A stretch of 64,000 nt of DNA from Burkholderia plantarii (GTDB taxonomy: Bacteria > Pseudomonadota > Gammaproteobacteria > Burkholderiales > Burkholderiaceae), in assembly GCF_001411805.1 (NCBI RefSeq), contig NZ_CP007212.1:1116001-1180000 (forward strand), read 5' to 3'. A program made the translations under genes and the position numbers. Of this stretch, positions 49,688 to 60,081 are shown piece by piece. Numbering within the stretch: position 1 is the stretch's first letter; each line of letters begins with the position of its first letter. The notes under the pieces are model-generated. The model was not told the DNA's origin and did no database searches. It worked only from the letters and a program-made list of their open reading frames with translations.

Positions 49688-51523
49688 TCAGGCCGGTTCG
49701 CGCACGTGAAGCTGGCGAGCCTCGAAACGCTGGGCGAGTTCGTCGGACGGCAGTGCGCGGCAAACCAGCCAACCCTGGATGTGATCGCAACCCATTTCGG
49801 TCAACAGCGCACGCTGGGCCTCGGTTTCGACGCCTTCGGCGACGAGCTCGAGGTCGAGCGTTTGTGCAAGTCCGACGACGGCCGACACGATCGCGCGATC
49901 GTTGCGCGACGTCAACAGATTTTCGACGAAACTGCGATCGATCTTGAGCCGGGCGAGCGGAAACCGTTGCAAATACGCGAGGCTCGAGTAACCGGTGCCG
50001 AAATCATCGACCGCAAAACGAATCCCCAGCGCGGCCACTTCCTCGAGCAGCGCCTTCGCCCCGACCGGGTCGTGCATCAGCAGGCTCTCGGTGATCTCGA
50101 GCACGATCCGCTGCGGGCTGATGCCGGTCAGCGCGATCGCCTCGCGCACGCCCTGCACGAAACGCGGATCGCGGAACTGCTGCGGCGAGACGTTGACGGC
50201 CACGTATTCGAGCGCGATGCCCTGGTCGTCCCACTGCACGATCTGCATGCAGGCGGCCTTCAGCACCCAGTTGCCCAGATAGTGGATCAGCCCGATCGAT
50301 TCGGCGAGCGGGATGAAGGTGGCGGGCGGCACCATGCCGTGGACCGGATGGTGCCAGCGGATCAGCGCCTCGACGCCGGCCACCGCGCCGGTGCGGCTCT
50401 CGGTGATCGGCTGGAAGTGCAGCGAGAATTCGCCGTTGCGCACGCCGTCGTAGAGATCGGCCTCGAGCTTGAGGCGTTCGGCGTCGGTCGGGTCGGCCGC
50501 GGTCTGGTGGAATGCCAGCGTGTTGCCGCCGAGCGCCTTGGCCTGCGACAGCGCGTGGTCGGCGCGGCGCAGCAGCGGGCTGTGGTTCTGCGCGCGCTGG
50601 CTGCCGGGGCGCTCGTCGGGGTACAGCGCGATGCCGATGCTGGCCGACAGGTGGACCGACTGGCCGTCGTAGCGGTAGGGCGGCTGGATCGCCGCCTGCA
50701 GCCGGCGTGCCAGTGCCTGCGCCTGCTCGCGCGCGTGCCCGGGATCGGACGCGCCGAACACGATCGCGAACTTGTCGCTGGCCACGCGCGCGAGGCGTTC
50801 GTGGCCGGCGATCACCGAGCGCAGCCGCTGGGCGGTATCGCGCAGCAGCACGTCGCCGGCGTCGTAGCCGAGCCCGCGGTTGATGCGCTGGTAGTCGTCG
50901 AGGTCGAGCAGCAGCAGCGCCGCGCAGCTGCCGTCCTCGTCGGCCTCGCGCTGCGCTTCCATCAGCCCCGGGATCAGCGCCGACAGGTTGTCGAGCCCCG
51001 TCATCGGGTCGTGATGCATCTCGTAGGTCAGGCGCGCCTCGAGCGCGCGCCATGCCGAAACGTCGAACGCGGCGATCGCGAAGCCGTCCACGCCGGCGTG
51101 GCGGCTGCGCACCGCGCGCAGCTCGACGTCGAGCGGATAGGTCAGCGACTTGACGATGCAGACCGTCGCCTTTTCGATATGGCCGGTCTGGTTCGCGCGC
51201 GCGAGCAATGCCTCGAGCGTCGCGGTATCCTGCTCGGGGATCAGGTCGCGCAGCGTCAGCGTCCGCAGATAGTCGCGGTGGTAGCCGATGAAGCGCAGGC
51301 TGGCCTCGGAGACGTATAAAAACCGCAGGTCGCGGTCGACGTGGGCGAGAAAATCGACGGCGCCGACGGTCTGTTCGAGCCAATGTCGGACGGTGTCGTC
51401 GTCGCGTGGGGCGCTGGCGCGGGCAGGCATCAATGCGCCGCCGGACCACGCGAGTCGGCGCAGCGCGCGGAGGGCGTGATGCCATGCGCTCTTGCGGGGC
51501 GACGTGTTCCTGTAGGCTTCCAT
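49688..51523 (-). CDS. PAS-GGDEF(degenerate)-EAL protein, probable c-di-GMP phosphodiesterase
   Basis: A 611-aa protein: PAS domain about residues 45-145, GGDEF domain about 165-340 and EAL domain about 350-605. The GGDEF motif is replaced by ASDKF (residues 248-252), so cyclase activity is unlikely. The EAL domain keeps EALIRW (385-390), the ITES metal-site stretch, DDFGTGYSSLAYL, KIDRSF and EGVETE, so it should cleave c-di-GMP. The start is ATG 51523; TTG at 51568 is an alternative. No transmembrane segment is visible; it is probably cytosolic. Confidence 0.9.
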   Translation of the reverse strand: MEAYRNTSPRKSAWHHALRALRRLAWSGGALMPARASAPRDDDTVRHWLEQTVGAVDFLAHVDRDLRFLYVSEASLRFIGYHRDYLRTLTLRDLIPEQDTATLEALLARANQTGHIEKATVCIVKSLTYPLDVELRAVRSRHAGVDGFAIAAFDVSAWRALEARLTYEMHHDPMTGLDNLSALIPGLMEAQREADEDGSCAALLLLDLDDYQRINRGLGYDAGDVLLRDTAQRLRSVIAGHERLARVASDKFAIVFGASDPGHAREQAQALARRLQAAIQPPYRYDGQSVHLSASIGIALYPDERPGSQRAQNHSPLLRRADHALSQAKALGGNTLAFHQTAADPTDAERLKLEADLYDGVRNGEFSLHFQPITESRTGAVAGVEALIRWHHPVHGMVPPATFIPLAESIGLIHYLGNWVLKAACMQIVQWDDQGIALEYVAVNVSPQQFRDPRFVQGVREAIALTGISPQRIVLEITESLLMHDPVGAKALLEEVAALGIRFAVDDFGTGYSSLAYLQRFPLARLKIDRSFVENLLTSRNDRAIVSAVVGLAQTLDLELVAEGVETEAQRALLTEMGCDHIQGWLVCRALPSDELAQRFEARQLHVREPA

Positions 51524-51708
51524 GTTTCTCGCTGGCTGGTGAGGCTGGAACCGTTGGTTCGGTTGCAATAACGGCTATCGGCCACGATTCTTTAGCGAGT
51601 GGTGCGGGATTGGTATGCACGCCGCCTCGTTCGCTCGCCAGATTGTTCGGCAGGCGAACGGGGGCGGATTCGGGATCATCTGGGACTTTATTGAAAACAA
51701 GGAACGAA

Positions 51709-52257
51709 ATGAAGCGGAAAATAGTGTCCACCCTCGCCGTCGCGATGCTTGCGATGCATGCACTCGTCGCCCAGGCGGTGCTGAAAGCCGGCGATACGGC
51801 GCCCGAGTTCACGACCCAGGCGTCGCTGGGCGGCAAGACCTACACGTATTCGCTGGCCAGCGAGCTGAAGAAGGGGCCGGTGGTGCTGTACTTCTATCCG
51901 GCCGCGTTCACTACCGGCTGCACGATCGAGGCGCACGCGTTCGCCGATGCCGTGGACGAGTACAAGCAGTATGGCGCGACCGTGATCGGCGTGTCGGCCG
52001 ACAACATCGGCACGCTGACGAAGTTCTCGGTCAGCGAGTGCCGCAGCAAATTCCCGGTCGCCGCCGACCCGAATGCGAAGATCATCCGCGAATACGATGC
52101 GAAGCTGCCGGCCGTGGAGCGCGCGAACCGCATTTCGTACGTGATCTCGCCGGAAGGCAAGGTGCTCTACGAGTACACGAGCATGGCGCCGGACAAGCAC
52201 GTCGAGAACACGCTGAACGCCGTGAAGGCGTGGGCGGCTGCCCACAAGACGCAGTAA
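51709..52257 (+). CDS. Exported peroxiredoxin (AhpC/TSA, Bcp-like)
   Basis: A 182-aa thiol peroxidase. An N-terminal signal peptide (residues about 1-22, ending AQA) indicates the periplasm. The peroxidatic site is YPAAFTTGCTIEAHAF, with Cys in TGCT and Thr in FTTGC. Start ATG at 51709 behind AAGGAACG. Divergent from the EAL gene. Confidence 0.88.
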   Translation: MKRKIVSTLAVAMLAMHALVAQAVLKAGDTAPEFTTQASLGGKTYTYSLASELKKGPVVLYFYPAAFTTGCTIEAHAFADAVDEYKQYGATVIGVSADNIGTLTKFSVSECRSKFPVAADPNAKIIREYDAKLPAVERANRISYVISPEGKVLYEYTSMAPDKHVENTLNAVKAWAAAHKTQ

Positions 52258-52657
52258 GGCCGTCGAGACGCGCTTCCGGGCCTCGGGCCCGGGTTCGGGA
52301 TGGGGGCACGCGGCAGGGCCGCGGGCGCCCCGCTTGCGGCCCGCCAGGGGGCTCGGAAGCGATGCGGGAGGCGACGGGCACACGGGGCGGGGCGGGCGGT
52401 GCGGGCGGCGAAGCAGACCGCCGCGGCGGTGCTGCCCGATGCCGTGGCCGGCCCGCTGCGGGCCGGTTTTGCGGTGCCCTGGGCTGGAGGCGGCCGTTCG
52501 CCCCGTCCGGAGCCGTTCGGAGCCGTCCGAGGCTTCATCGGCCGCTGCCGGCCGCGATCGATGGCCGTCGATCGTTTGACGCGGCTTTGCCGGCCCGGGT
52601 CGTGCCGGGCGCCGGCTCCCGGACGCTCCGCCAGATCGCGGCGCGCCGGCGCCCGGT
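52258..52657. other. Intergenic region after the peroxiredoxin gene
   Basis: 400 bp between convergent genes. A hairpin CCGGCCCG-CTG-CGGGCCGG followed by TTTT at 52448-52470 may terminate the peroxiredoxin transcript, although it lies 190 bp from the stop. Nothing else is seen. Confidence 0.5.
52448..52470 (+). terminator. Possible intrinsic terminator
   Basis: 8-bp GC stem with CTG loop and four T residues. The short T-tract and distance make it tentative. Confidence 0.4.
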
Positions 52658-53287
52658 TCAGGCTCGCAGCGCCTGCTCGATCGGACTGCCGCCGCCGATG
52701 AAACCGATCGTCTTGCGCGAGATGCCGAGCTTGATCGCCTCGACGGCGGCCCAGGCCACGTCCTGTCGCGCCACCGGCGTGGCGCCGTCCTGCCAGCGGT
52801 CGGTCAGCGCGATCTTGCCGACCCCGGGCGCGTCCGACAGCGTGCCGGGCCGCAGGATCACGTAATCGATGCCGGACGCGATCACGCGTTCGTCGCCCTC
52901 GCGCTTCATCCGCGAATAATGGACGAGCCAGTCCGGGCCGCGCTCCGGCGCGTAGGCCGTCAGCGAACTGATCACCACCAGCTTCTGCACGTTGCGCGCC
53001 TTCGCGTAATCGGCCGCGCGCCCGACCGCGTCGCGGTCGATCGCGATTTCCTCCGGCGCGCCGTCCGCCTCGGCCGAGCCGGCCGCGTAGATCGCGTGCG
53101 TGATGCCGTCGAACGCGGCCGAGAAATCGTCGTTCAGGTCGGCCACCACCACCTTCGTGCGCGGCAGCGTGAAGCCGGGCCGGCGCACCAGCGCCGTCAG
53201 TTCGAAATCCCGCTGCTCGAGCAGCAGGTCCGCGAGCGCACGGCCGGTTCGGCCGGTCGCGCCGATCAGTAGAATCTTCATCGACAT
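52658..53287 (-). CDS. NAD(P)-binding reductase, NmrA/SDR-like
   Basis: A 209-aa atypical short-chain dehydrogenase. The N-terminal GATGRTGRAL is the NAD(P)-binding loop of the NmrA/HSCARG-like group, with VISSLTAYAP and YSRMKREGDERVIASGIDYV following. ATG at 53287 is preceded by AAGGAGCGG. Its substrate is unknown; it may be a redox sensor or an NADPH-dependent reductase. Upstream on the same strand is the RND operon, 320 bp away, so it is probably separate. Confidence 0.82.
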   Translation of the reverse strand: MSMKILLIGATGRTGRALADLLLEQRDFELTALVRRPGFTLPRTKVVVADLNDDFSAAFDGITHAIYAAGSAEADGAPEEIAIDRDAVGRAADYAKARNVQKLVVISSLTAYAPERGPDWLVHYSRMKREGDERVIASGIDYVILRPGTLSDAPGVGKIALTDRWQDGATPVARQDVAWAAVEAIKLGISRKTIGFIGGGSPIEQALRA

Positions 53288-53606
53288 GAAACCGCTCCTT
53301 CGATAACGCCGCGTCGGGTCCGGCCGAGCCGGGCGACGCATGGCTCATCAGTGTATGCCGAATCCGCGGCGCTCCGCAGGCGCGGATTCGGCGGTCGGCC
53401 GATTGGCCGGGGGCGGCGGGCGGGACGCGGCAGGCCGTTCGTCATCTTACAGAAAGCCGACGCAAATGCGGGCAGCCGGCGGGGCTGCCCCGCAAGGGAC
53501 GCGAAAAAGGAGAGCGGGGGCGATTCGGGCCGGCAGCGACGCCGCGTGCCGACGGCGTCCGCGGCGCCGGGCGGGCCTGTCTCGGCCCCCCCGGCGCCGT
53601 GGCGCG
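53288..53606. other. Intergenic region downstream of mdtC
   Basis: 319 bp between the mdtC stop and the start of the reductase gene. It should contain the reductase promoter and an efflux-operon terminator. No clear hairpin plus T-tract is visible. Confidence 0.45.
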
Positions 53607-56600
53607 TCACTCGCTCGCGCCGGCCGGCCGAGGCGGCGGATTGCGGCGCGCGCGGCGCCGTTCGGCCGCCACGCGGATCCGGTCCATGTAGAGATAGACG
53701 ACCGGCGTGGTGTAGAGCGTCAGCATCTGCGAGACGATCAGCCCGCCGACGATCGCGATGCCGAGCGGCGCGCGCAGTTCGGCGCCGTCGCCGTGGCCGA
53801 ACGCGAGCGGCAGCGCGCCGAGCAGCGCGGCCATGGTGGTCATCATGATCGGCCGGAAGCGCAGCCGGCAGGCCTCGTGGATCGCGTCAAACGACGATTT
53901 GCCGTGCCGCGACGCGTCGATCGCGAAGTCCACCATCATGATCGCGTTCTTCTTGACGATGCCGATCAGCAGGATCACGCCGATCAGCCCGATGATGCCG
54001 AACTCGGTCTTGAACAGCAGCAGCCCGAGCAGCGCGCCGACGCCGGCCGAGGGCAGCGTCGAGAGGATCGTCACCGGATGGATGTAGCTCTCGTAGAGCA
54101 TGCCGAGCACGATGTAGATCGCCGCGATGGCGGCCGCGATCAGGAACAGCTGATCGTGCAGCGCCTGCTCGAAGGCCTGCGCGGTGCCCTGGAAGCTGCC
54201 GGTGATGGAGGGCGGCATGCCGAGCTCGGCCATGGTCTGGTAGATCGTCTGGGTCGCGTCCGACAGCGCCACGCCGGGCGGCAGGTTGAACGAGATGGTG
54301 GTCGCCACGAACAGGCCCTGGTGGCTGACCGACAGCGGCGTGGTGCTCGGCCCGAACGAGGCGATCGCCGAGAGCGGGATCATGGTGGACTGCGAGGTCG
54401 AGACGGCCGCGCCCGACGACGCGCTCGACTTGCCGCTCGAGGCGATCGAGTTCAGCGCCGCGTTGCGCGCCGAGTCGCTGGCGATCGCGGCCGCGCTGGT
54501 CGCGCTGGTGCCGGCCGTGCCGGTACCGGCGGCGCTGCCCGAGCTGGTGCCCGCTCCGGTGCTCGCGCCGACGAAGGTGCCGGCCGAGGCGTTGGTGGTC
54601 TGCGAACCGTTGGCCGTGCCGCCCGAGGTGCTGACGTACACCTGCTTGAGCATCTCCGGATCCTGCCAGTACTTCGGCGCGACCTCCATGATCACGTGGT
54701 ACTGGTTCAGCGGGTTGTAGATGGTCGACACCTGGCGCTGGCCGAACGCGTCGTAGAGCGTGTTGTCGATCTGCGCGGGCTTGATGCCGAAGCGCGCCGC
54801 GGTCGCCCGGTCGATCGTGACCATCGCCTCCAGGCCGCCCTGCTGCTGGTCGGAGTTCACGTCGGCGAGCTTCGGGTTGCGCTGCAGCGCCTCGGTCAGC
54901 TTCGGTCCCCACTGGTAGAGCTCGGCCGTCGAATCGGCGAACAGCGTGAACTGGTACTGCGCGTTCGACTGCCGGCCGCCGACCCGCAGGTCCTGCGCGG
55001 CCTGCAGGAAGGTGCGCGCGCCGGCCACGCGAGCCAGCTTCGGGCGCAGATCGGCGATCACCTGGTCGGCCGATTTCTTGCGGCCGGGCTTGTCCTTGAG
55101 CGAGACGAACATGAAGCCGGCGTTGGTGGCGCGCCCGCCGCTGAAGCCGGCCACGCTCGCCACGTTCGGATCGGACCGGACGATCTGCATCATCTCGGTG
55201 AACTTCACCTGCATGGCCTGGAACGAGGTGGACTGGTCGGCCTGGATCCCGCCGATCATCATGCCGGTGTCCTGCTGCGGGAAGAAGCCCTTGGGCACCT
55301 TCACGTAGAGCAGCACGTTAAGCGCGACGGTGGCCACGAGCGACAGCAGGATCAGGCGCGGATGGCGCAGCGCCCACAGCACCGAGACGTCGTAGCCGTG
55401 CTGCATCCGGTCGAAGCCGCGTTCGAGCCAGCGCGCGAAGCGGCCTTCCTCGCGATGCGCATCGGCCTCGGGCAAGAGGCGCGCGCACATCATCGGCGTG
55501 AGCGTGAGCGAGACGATCAGCGACACGCCGATCGCGAGCGACAGCGTCAGCGCGAACTCGCGGAACAGCCGGCCGATGATGCCGCTCATCAGCAGGATCG
55601 GCAGGAACACCGCCACCAGCGAGAGGCTGATCGACAGGACCGTGAAGCCGACCTCGCGCGCGCCGTCGAGCGCGGCCTGCGTGCGCGACTTGCCGTTTTC
55701 GATATGGCGCGAGATGTTTTCCAGCACCACGATCGCGTCGTCCACCACGAAGCCGGTGGCCACGATCAGCGCCATCAGCGAGAGGTTGTCGATCGAGAAG
55801 CCGAGCAGGTACATCGCGCCGAACGTGCCGATGATCGAGATCGGCACGGCCACGCTGGGGATCAGCGTGGCGCGCCAGTTGCGCAGGAACAGGAACACCA
55901 CCATCACCACCAGGCCCACGGCGATCAGCAGCGTGTGCTCGGTGTCGTGCAGCGAGGCGCGGATCGTGCGCGAGCGGTCGAGCACGGGCGCCACGTCCAC
56001 GTCGGCCGGCATCGCGGCCTTCAGGCGCGGCAGCGCGGCCTGCACGCGGTCGACCACGTCGATGATGTTGGCGCCGGGCGCGCGGTAGAGGATCACCAGC
56101 ACGGCGCGCTTGCCGTTGGCGCGGCCGAGGTTGCGCACGTCCTCGACCGAATCGATCACGCTGCCGACGTCGGCCAGGCTCACGGCCGCGCCGTTGCGGT
56201 AGGCCACCACCAGGTCGCGGTACTGCGCGGCGGCCGAGGCCTGGTCGTTGGTGTAGAGCTGGAAGCGGTGCGGGCCGAACTCGATGGCGCCCTTCGGGCT
56301 GTTGGCGTTGGCCGAGGCCAGCGCGGCGCGCACGTCCTCGAGGCCGATGCCGTAGTGGAACAGCGCGGGCGGCTCCAGCTCGACGCGCACCGCCGGATTC
56401 GCGGAGCCGAACACGTCCACCTCGCCGATGCCCTGGATCTGCGAGAGCGACTGCTGCAGCACGGTGGAGGCCGCATCGTAGACGCGCGACGGCGCGGCCG
56501 TGTCGGACGTGACCGACAGCACCATGATCGGCGAATCGGCGAGATTGACCTTCTGGTAGGTGGGGTTGCTCTTGAGGCTGGCCGGCAGGTCGGCGCGCGC

Positions 56601-56942
56601 GCCGTTGATGGCGGCCTGCACGTCGCGCGCGGCGCCGTTCAGGTCGCGGTCGAGCACGAACTGCAGGCTGATCAGCGCGTTGCCGAGCGAACTCGTCGAG
56701 GTCATCTGCGAGACGCCCGCGATCGAGCCGAGGTGCCGTTCGAGCGGGCTCGTCACGCTGGTGGCCATGGTCTCGGGGCTGGCGCCGGGCAGCGCCGCGA
56801 ACACCGAGATGGTCGGGAAGTCGACCTGCGGCAGCGGCGAGACCGGCAGCTTCGCGAACGCGAACAGCCCCGACAGCGCGATGCCGAGCGCGAGCAGCGT
56901 GGTCGCGATCGGGCGGTGGATGAACAGGCGCGACAGGTTCAT
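53607..56942 (-). CDS. mdtC: RND efflux transporter, MdtC/MuxC type
   Basis: A 1111-aa inner-membrane proton antiporter of the hydrophobe/amphiphile efflux family. Twelve helices and two large periplasmic loops fit the RND fold. The TM4 Asp pair is in GFVVDDAIV (Asp401, Asp402). It would form a B2C1-like heterotrimer with MdtB. It is about 85 aa longer than the usual ~1025 because of a Ser/Thr/Ala/Gly-rich insertion at residues about 772-853 in the second periplasmic loop, just before [10 protein letters not shown]. Starts 3 bp after mdtB. Confidence 0.93.
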   Translation of the reverse strand: MNLSRLFIHRPIATTLLALGIALSGLFAFAKLPVSPLPQVDFPTISVFAALPGASPETMATSVTSPLERHLGSIAGVSQMTSTSSLGNALISLQFVLDRDLNGAARDVQAAINGARADLPASLKSNPTYQKVNLADSPIMVLSVTSDTAAPSRVYDAASTVLQQSLSQIQGIGEVDVFGSANPAVRVELEPPALFHYGIGLEDVRAALASANANSPKGAIEFGPHRFQLYTNDQASAAAQYRDLVVAYRNGAAVSLADVGSVIDSVEDVRNLGRANGKRAVLVILYRAPGANIIDVVDRVQAALPRLKAAMPADVDVAPVLDRSRTIRASLHDTEHTLLIAVGLVVMVVFLFLRNWRATLIPSVAVPISIIGTFGAMYLLGFSIDNLSLMALIVATGFVVDDAIVVLENISRHIENGKSRTQAALDGAREVGFTVLSISLSLVAVFLPILLMSGIIGRLFREFALTLSLAIGVSLIVSLTLTPMMCARLLPEADAHREEGRFARWLERGFDRMQHGYDVSVLWALRHPRLILLSLVATVALNVLLYVKVPKGFFPQQDTGMMIGGIQADQSTSFQAMQVKFTEMMQIVRSDPNVASVAGFSGGRATNAGFMFVSLKDKPGRKKSADQVIADLRPKLARVAGARTFLQAAQDLRVGGRQSNAQYQFTLFADSTAELYQWGPKLTEALQRNPKLADVNSDQQQGGLEAMVTIDRATAARFGIKPAQIDNTLYDAFGQRQVSTIYNPLNQYHVIMEVAPKYWQDPEMLKQVYVSTSGGTANGSQTTNASAGTFVGASTGAGTSSGSAAGTGTAGTSATSAAAIASDSARNAALNSIASSGKSSASSGAAVSTSQSTMIPLSAIASFGPSTTPLSVSHQGLFVATTISFNLPPGVALSDATQTIYQTMAELGMPPSITGSFQGTAQAFEQALHDQLFLIAAAIAAIYIVLGMLYESYIHPVTILSTLPSAGVGALLGLLLFKTEFGIIGLIGVILLIGIVKKNAIMMVDFAIDASRHGKSSFDAIHEACRLRFRPIMMTTMAALLGALPLAFGHGDGAELRAPLGIAIVGGLIVSQMLTLYTTPVVYLYMDRIRVAAERRRARRNPPPRPAGASE

Positions 56943-56945
56943 GGC

Positions 56946-59900
56946 TTACGCGCCCGTGTCGTTCGCGTCACCGCCGGCGGCCGGCCGGCGCCGCTCGAAC
57001 GCGCGGCGCACGCGGCGCGCGAGCGAGTCGAAGCCGAGGTAGATCACCGGCGTGGTAAACAGCGTGAGCACCTGCGAGACGATCAGCCCGCCCGCGATCG
57101 CGATCCCGAGCGGCTGGCGCAGCTCGGAGCCGGCGCCCGAGCCGACGATCAGCGGCACTGCGCCGAGCAGCGCCGCGAGCGTGGTCATCAGGATCGGCCG
57201 GAAGCGCAGCAGGCAGGCCTGGTAGATCGCCTCGCGCGGCGGCTTGCCTTCCACGCGTTCGGCCTCGAGCGCGAAGTCGATCATCATGATCGCGTTCTTC
57301 TTGACGATGCCGATCAGCAGCACGATGCCGATGATGCCGATGATGTCGAGGTCGTGGCCGGTGATGATCAGCGCGAGCAGCGCGCCGACGCCGGCCGACG
57401 GCAGCGTCGAGAGGATCGTGATCGGATGGATGTAGCTCTCGTAGAGCACGCCCAGCACGATGTACATCGTCACCACCGCCGCGAGGATCAGGAACAGCTG
57501 GTTCGACAGCGACGACTGGAACGCCAGCGCGGCGCCCTGGAAGCGCGTCTGGAACGAGGCCGGCAGCGCGAGCGCCTTCTCGGCCGAGACGATCGCCTTC
57601 ACGCCCTCGCCGAGCGAGGCGCCCGGTGCCAGGTTGAACGACACCGTGGTGGCCGGGAACTGGCCGAGGTGGGTGACCAGCAGCGGGGCGGGGCGTTCGT
57701 GGAACTTGGCGATCGACGACAGCGGCACCTGCCCGCCGCCCGCGGCCGGCAGGTAGATGCCGTTCAGCGACTCGGCGTAGTACTGCATCTGCGGCTCGGC
57801 CTCGAGGATCACGCGGTACTGGTTCGACTGCGTGAAGATGGTCGAGACGATGCGCTGGCCGAACGCGTCGTAGAGCGCGTTGTCCACGGTGGCCGGCGTG
57901 ATGCCGAAGCGCGCCGCGGTGGCGCGGTCGATCTCGACGTAGACCGACTTGCCGTTGGCCTGCAGGTCGGTGGCCACGTCGGCCAGCGCCGGCTCGTGCT
58001 GCAGCTGGCGCACCAGCTTCGGCACCCAGGTGGCGAAGTCGTCGGGGTTCGGGCTCGTCAGCATGAACTGGTACTGCGTCGGGCTGACCGTCGAGTCGAT
58101 CGTCAGATCCTGCACCGGCTGCATGTAGAGCGAGATGCCGGGCAGGTCGGCCACCTCCTGCTGCAGGTCGCGGATGATCGAGGTGGCCGATTCGCTGCGG
58201 TCGTCGCGCGGCTTCAGGTTGATCAGCATGCGGCCGCTGTTGAGCGTGATGTTCGAACCGTCCACGCCGATGAACGAGGTCAGGCTGTCGACGTTCGGGT
58301 TCTTCAGGATGCGCGCGGCCAGCGTCTGCTGGCGCTCGGCCATCGAGCCGTAGGAGACCGCCTGCGGCGCCTGCGTGATGGCCTGGATCACGCCGGTGTC
58401 CTGCACCGGGAAGAAGCCTTTCGGCACGAAGATGTAGAGCAGCGCGGTCAGCGCCAGCGTGAGCAGCGCCACCACCAGCGTGGCGGCCTGCCGGTCGAGC
58501 ACCCAGCGCAGCGCGGTGGCGTAGCGCGCGATCACGTAGTCGATCGCCGCGTGGACGCGCGTCTCGAAGCGGTGCTGGCCCTTCGGCGGCGTGTGGCGCA
58601 GCAGCTTCGCGCACATCATGGGCACCAGCGTCAGCGACACCACCGCCGAGATCACGATGGTCACCGCCAGCGTGATCGCGAACTCGTGGAACAGCCGCCC
58701 CACCACGTCGCCCATGAACAGCAGCGGGATCAGCACCGCGATCAGCGAGACCGTCAGCGAGATGATGGTGAAGCCGATCTGGCGCGAACCCTTGAGCGCC
58801 GCCTCGAGCGGACTCTCGCCTTCCTCCACGTAACGCGCGACGTTCTCGATCATCACGATCGCGTCGTCGACCACGAAGCCGGTGGCGATGGTCAGCGCCA
58901 TCAGCGAGAGATTGTTCAGCGAGAAGCCGGCCATGTACATCACGGCCAGCGTGCCGATCAGCGAGAGCGGCACCGACAGGCTCGGGATGATGGTGGCGTA
59001 GACGTTGGCGAGGAACAGGTACATCACCAGCACCACCAGCACCACCGAGAGCATCAGCTCGAACTGCACGTCGCGCACCGCGGCGCGGATCATGGTGGTG
59101 CGGTCGGTGACGATCTGCACGTCGAGCGCGGCGGGCAGCGTTTCCTGCAGCTTCGGCAGGATCGCCTTGATGCTGTCGACGGTCTGGATCACGTTCGCGC
59201 CGGGCTGGCGCTGCACGTTGACGATGATCGCCGGTTCCGCGTCGACCCAGGCGCCGAGCTTGGTGTTCTCGGTGCCCGCCACCACCTTCGCGACGTCGGT
59301 CAGCATCACCGGCCGGCCGTTCTTGTAGGCCACCACCGCGCTGTTGTACTGGTCGGCGCTGGTCAGCTGGTCGTTCGCGTTGATCGTGTAGGCGCGCGTC
59401 GGGCCGTCGAAGTTGCCTTTCGGCGTGTTGACGTTGAGGTTCGAGATGGTGGTGCGCAGGTCGTCGAGGTTCAGCCCGTACTGCGCGAGCGCGAGCGGGT
59501 TGGCCTGGATCCGCACCGCCGGCCGGTTGCCGCCCGACAGGCTCACGAGGCCCACGCCGGAGACCTGCGAGATCTTCATCGCGAGGCGCGTATCGGTCAG
59601 GTCCTGCACCTGCGAGAGCGGCAGCGTCTTCGAGGTGATCGCGAGCGTGAGGATCGGCGCGTCGGCCGGATTCACCTTCGCGTAGATCGGCGGCGCGGGC
59701 AGATCCGACGGCAGCAGGTTGCCGGCCGCGTTGATGGCCGCCTGCACTTCCTGCTCGGCGATGTCGAGCGGCAGGTCGAGGCTGAACTGCAGCGTGATCA
59801 CCGAGGCGCCCGCCGAGCTTTGCGACGACATCTGGTTCAGCGACGGCATCTGCCCGAACTGGCGCTCGAGCGGCGCGGTGACCGAGGAGGTCATCACTTC

Positions 59901-60068
59901 CGGGCTCGCGCCGGGGTAGAAGGTCTGCACCTGGATGGTCGGGTAGTCGACCTCGGGCAGCGCGGCAAGCGGCAGGAAGCGCAGCGCGAGCAGGCCGGCC
60001 AGCATGATCGCGGCCATCAGCAGCGCGGTACCGACCGGGCGGAGAATGAAGAGACGTGACGGATTCAT
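56946..60068 (-). CDS. mdtB: RND efflux transporter, MdtB/MuxB type
   Basis: A 1040-aa RND transporter paralogous to Mdt[11 protein letters not shown] in TM4 carries the proton-relay Asp pair. In the matching periplasmic loop it reads [20 protein letters not shown], without the MdtC insertion. Middle gene of the operon; mdtA ends 13 bp upstream. Confidence 0.94.
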   Translation of the reverse strand: MNPSRLFILRPVGTALLMAAIMLAGLLALRFLPLAALPEVDYPTIQVQTFYPGASPEVMTSSVTAPLERQFGQMPSLNQMSSQSSAGASVITLQFSLDLPLDIAEQEVQAAINAAGNLLPSDLPAPPIYAKVNPADAPILTLAITSKTLPLSQVQDLTDTRLAMKISQVSGVGLVSLSGGNRPAVRIQANPLALAQYGLNLDDLRTTISNLNVNTPKGNFDGPTRAYTINANDQLTSADQYNSAVVAYKNGRPVMLTDVAKVVAGTENTKLGAWVDAEPAIIVNVQRQPGANVIQTVDSIKAILPKLQETLPAALDVQIVTDRTTMIRAAVRDVQFELMLSVVLVVLVMYLFLANVYATIIPSLSVPLSLIGTLAVMYMAGFSLNNLSLMALTIATGFVVDDAIVMIENVARYVEEGESPLEAALKGSRQIGFTIISLTVSLIAVLIPLLFMGDVVGRLFHEFAITLAVTIVISAVVSLTLVPMMCAKLLRHTPPKGQHRFETRVHAAIDYVIARYATALRWVLDRQAATLVVALLTLALTALLYIFVPKGFFPVQDTGVIQAITQAPQAVSYGSMAERQQTLAARILKNPNVDSLTSFIGVDGSNITLNSGRMLINLKPRDDRSESATSIIRDLQQEVADLPGISLYMQPVQDLTIDSTVSPTQYQFMLTSPNPDDFATWVPKLVRQLQHEPALADVATDLQANGKSVYVEIDRATAARFGITPATVDNALYDAFGQRIVSTIFTQSNQYRVILEAEPQMQYYAESLNGIYLPAAGGGQVPLSSIAKFHERPAPLLVTHLGQFPATTVSFNLAPGASLGEGVKAIVSAEKALALPASFQTRFQGAALAFQSSLSNQLFLILAAVVTMYIVLGVLYESYIHPITILSTLPSAGVGALLALIITGHDLDIIGIIGIVLLIGIVKKNAIMMIDFALEAERVEGKPPREAIYQACLLRFRPILMTTLAALLGAVPLIVGSGAGSELRQPLGIAIAGGLIVSQVLTLFTTPVIYLGFDSLARRVRRAFERRRPAAGGDANDTGA

Positions 60069-60081
60069 CGATCAGGCGTCG

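Noticed and set aside
48137..51319. A 1060-codon plus-strand frame opposite the HDOD and EAL genes
   Set aside because: Antisense shadow with Arg/Val/His/Ala-biased composition and no recognisable domain; both minus-strand genes are well supported.
53340..60059. A 2239-codon open frame on the plus strand across mdtC and mdtB
   Set aside because: It is antisense to two clear RND genes. Its translation is His/Arg/Asp/Glu-rich with repeated runs because the two paralogous genes are read backwards; this is the usual GC-rich shadow frame.
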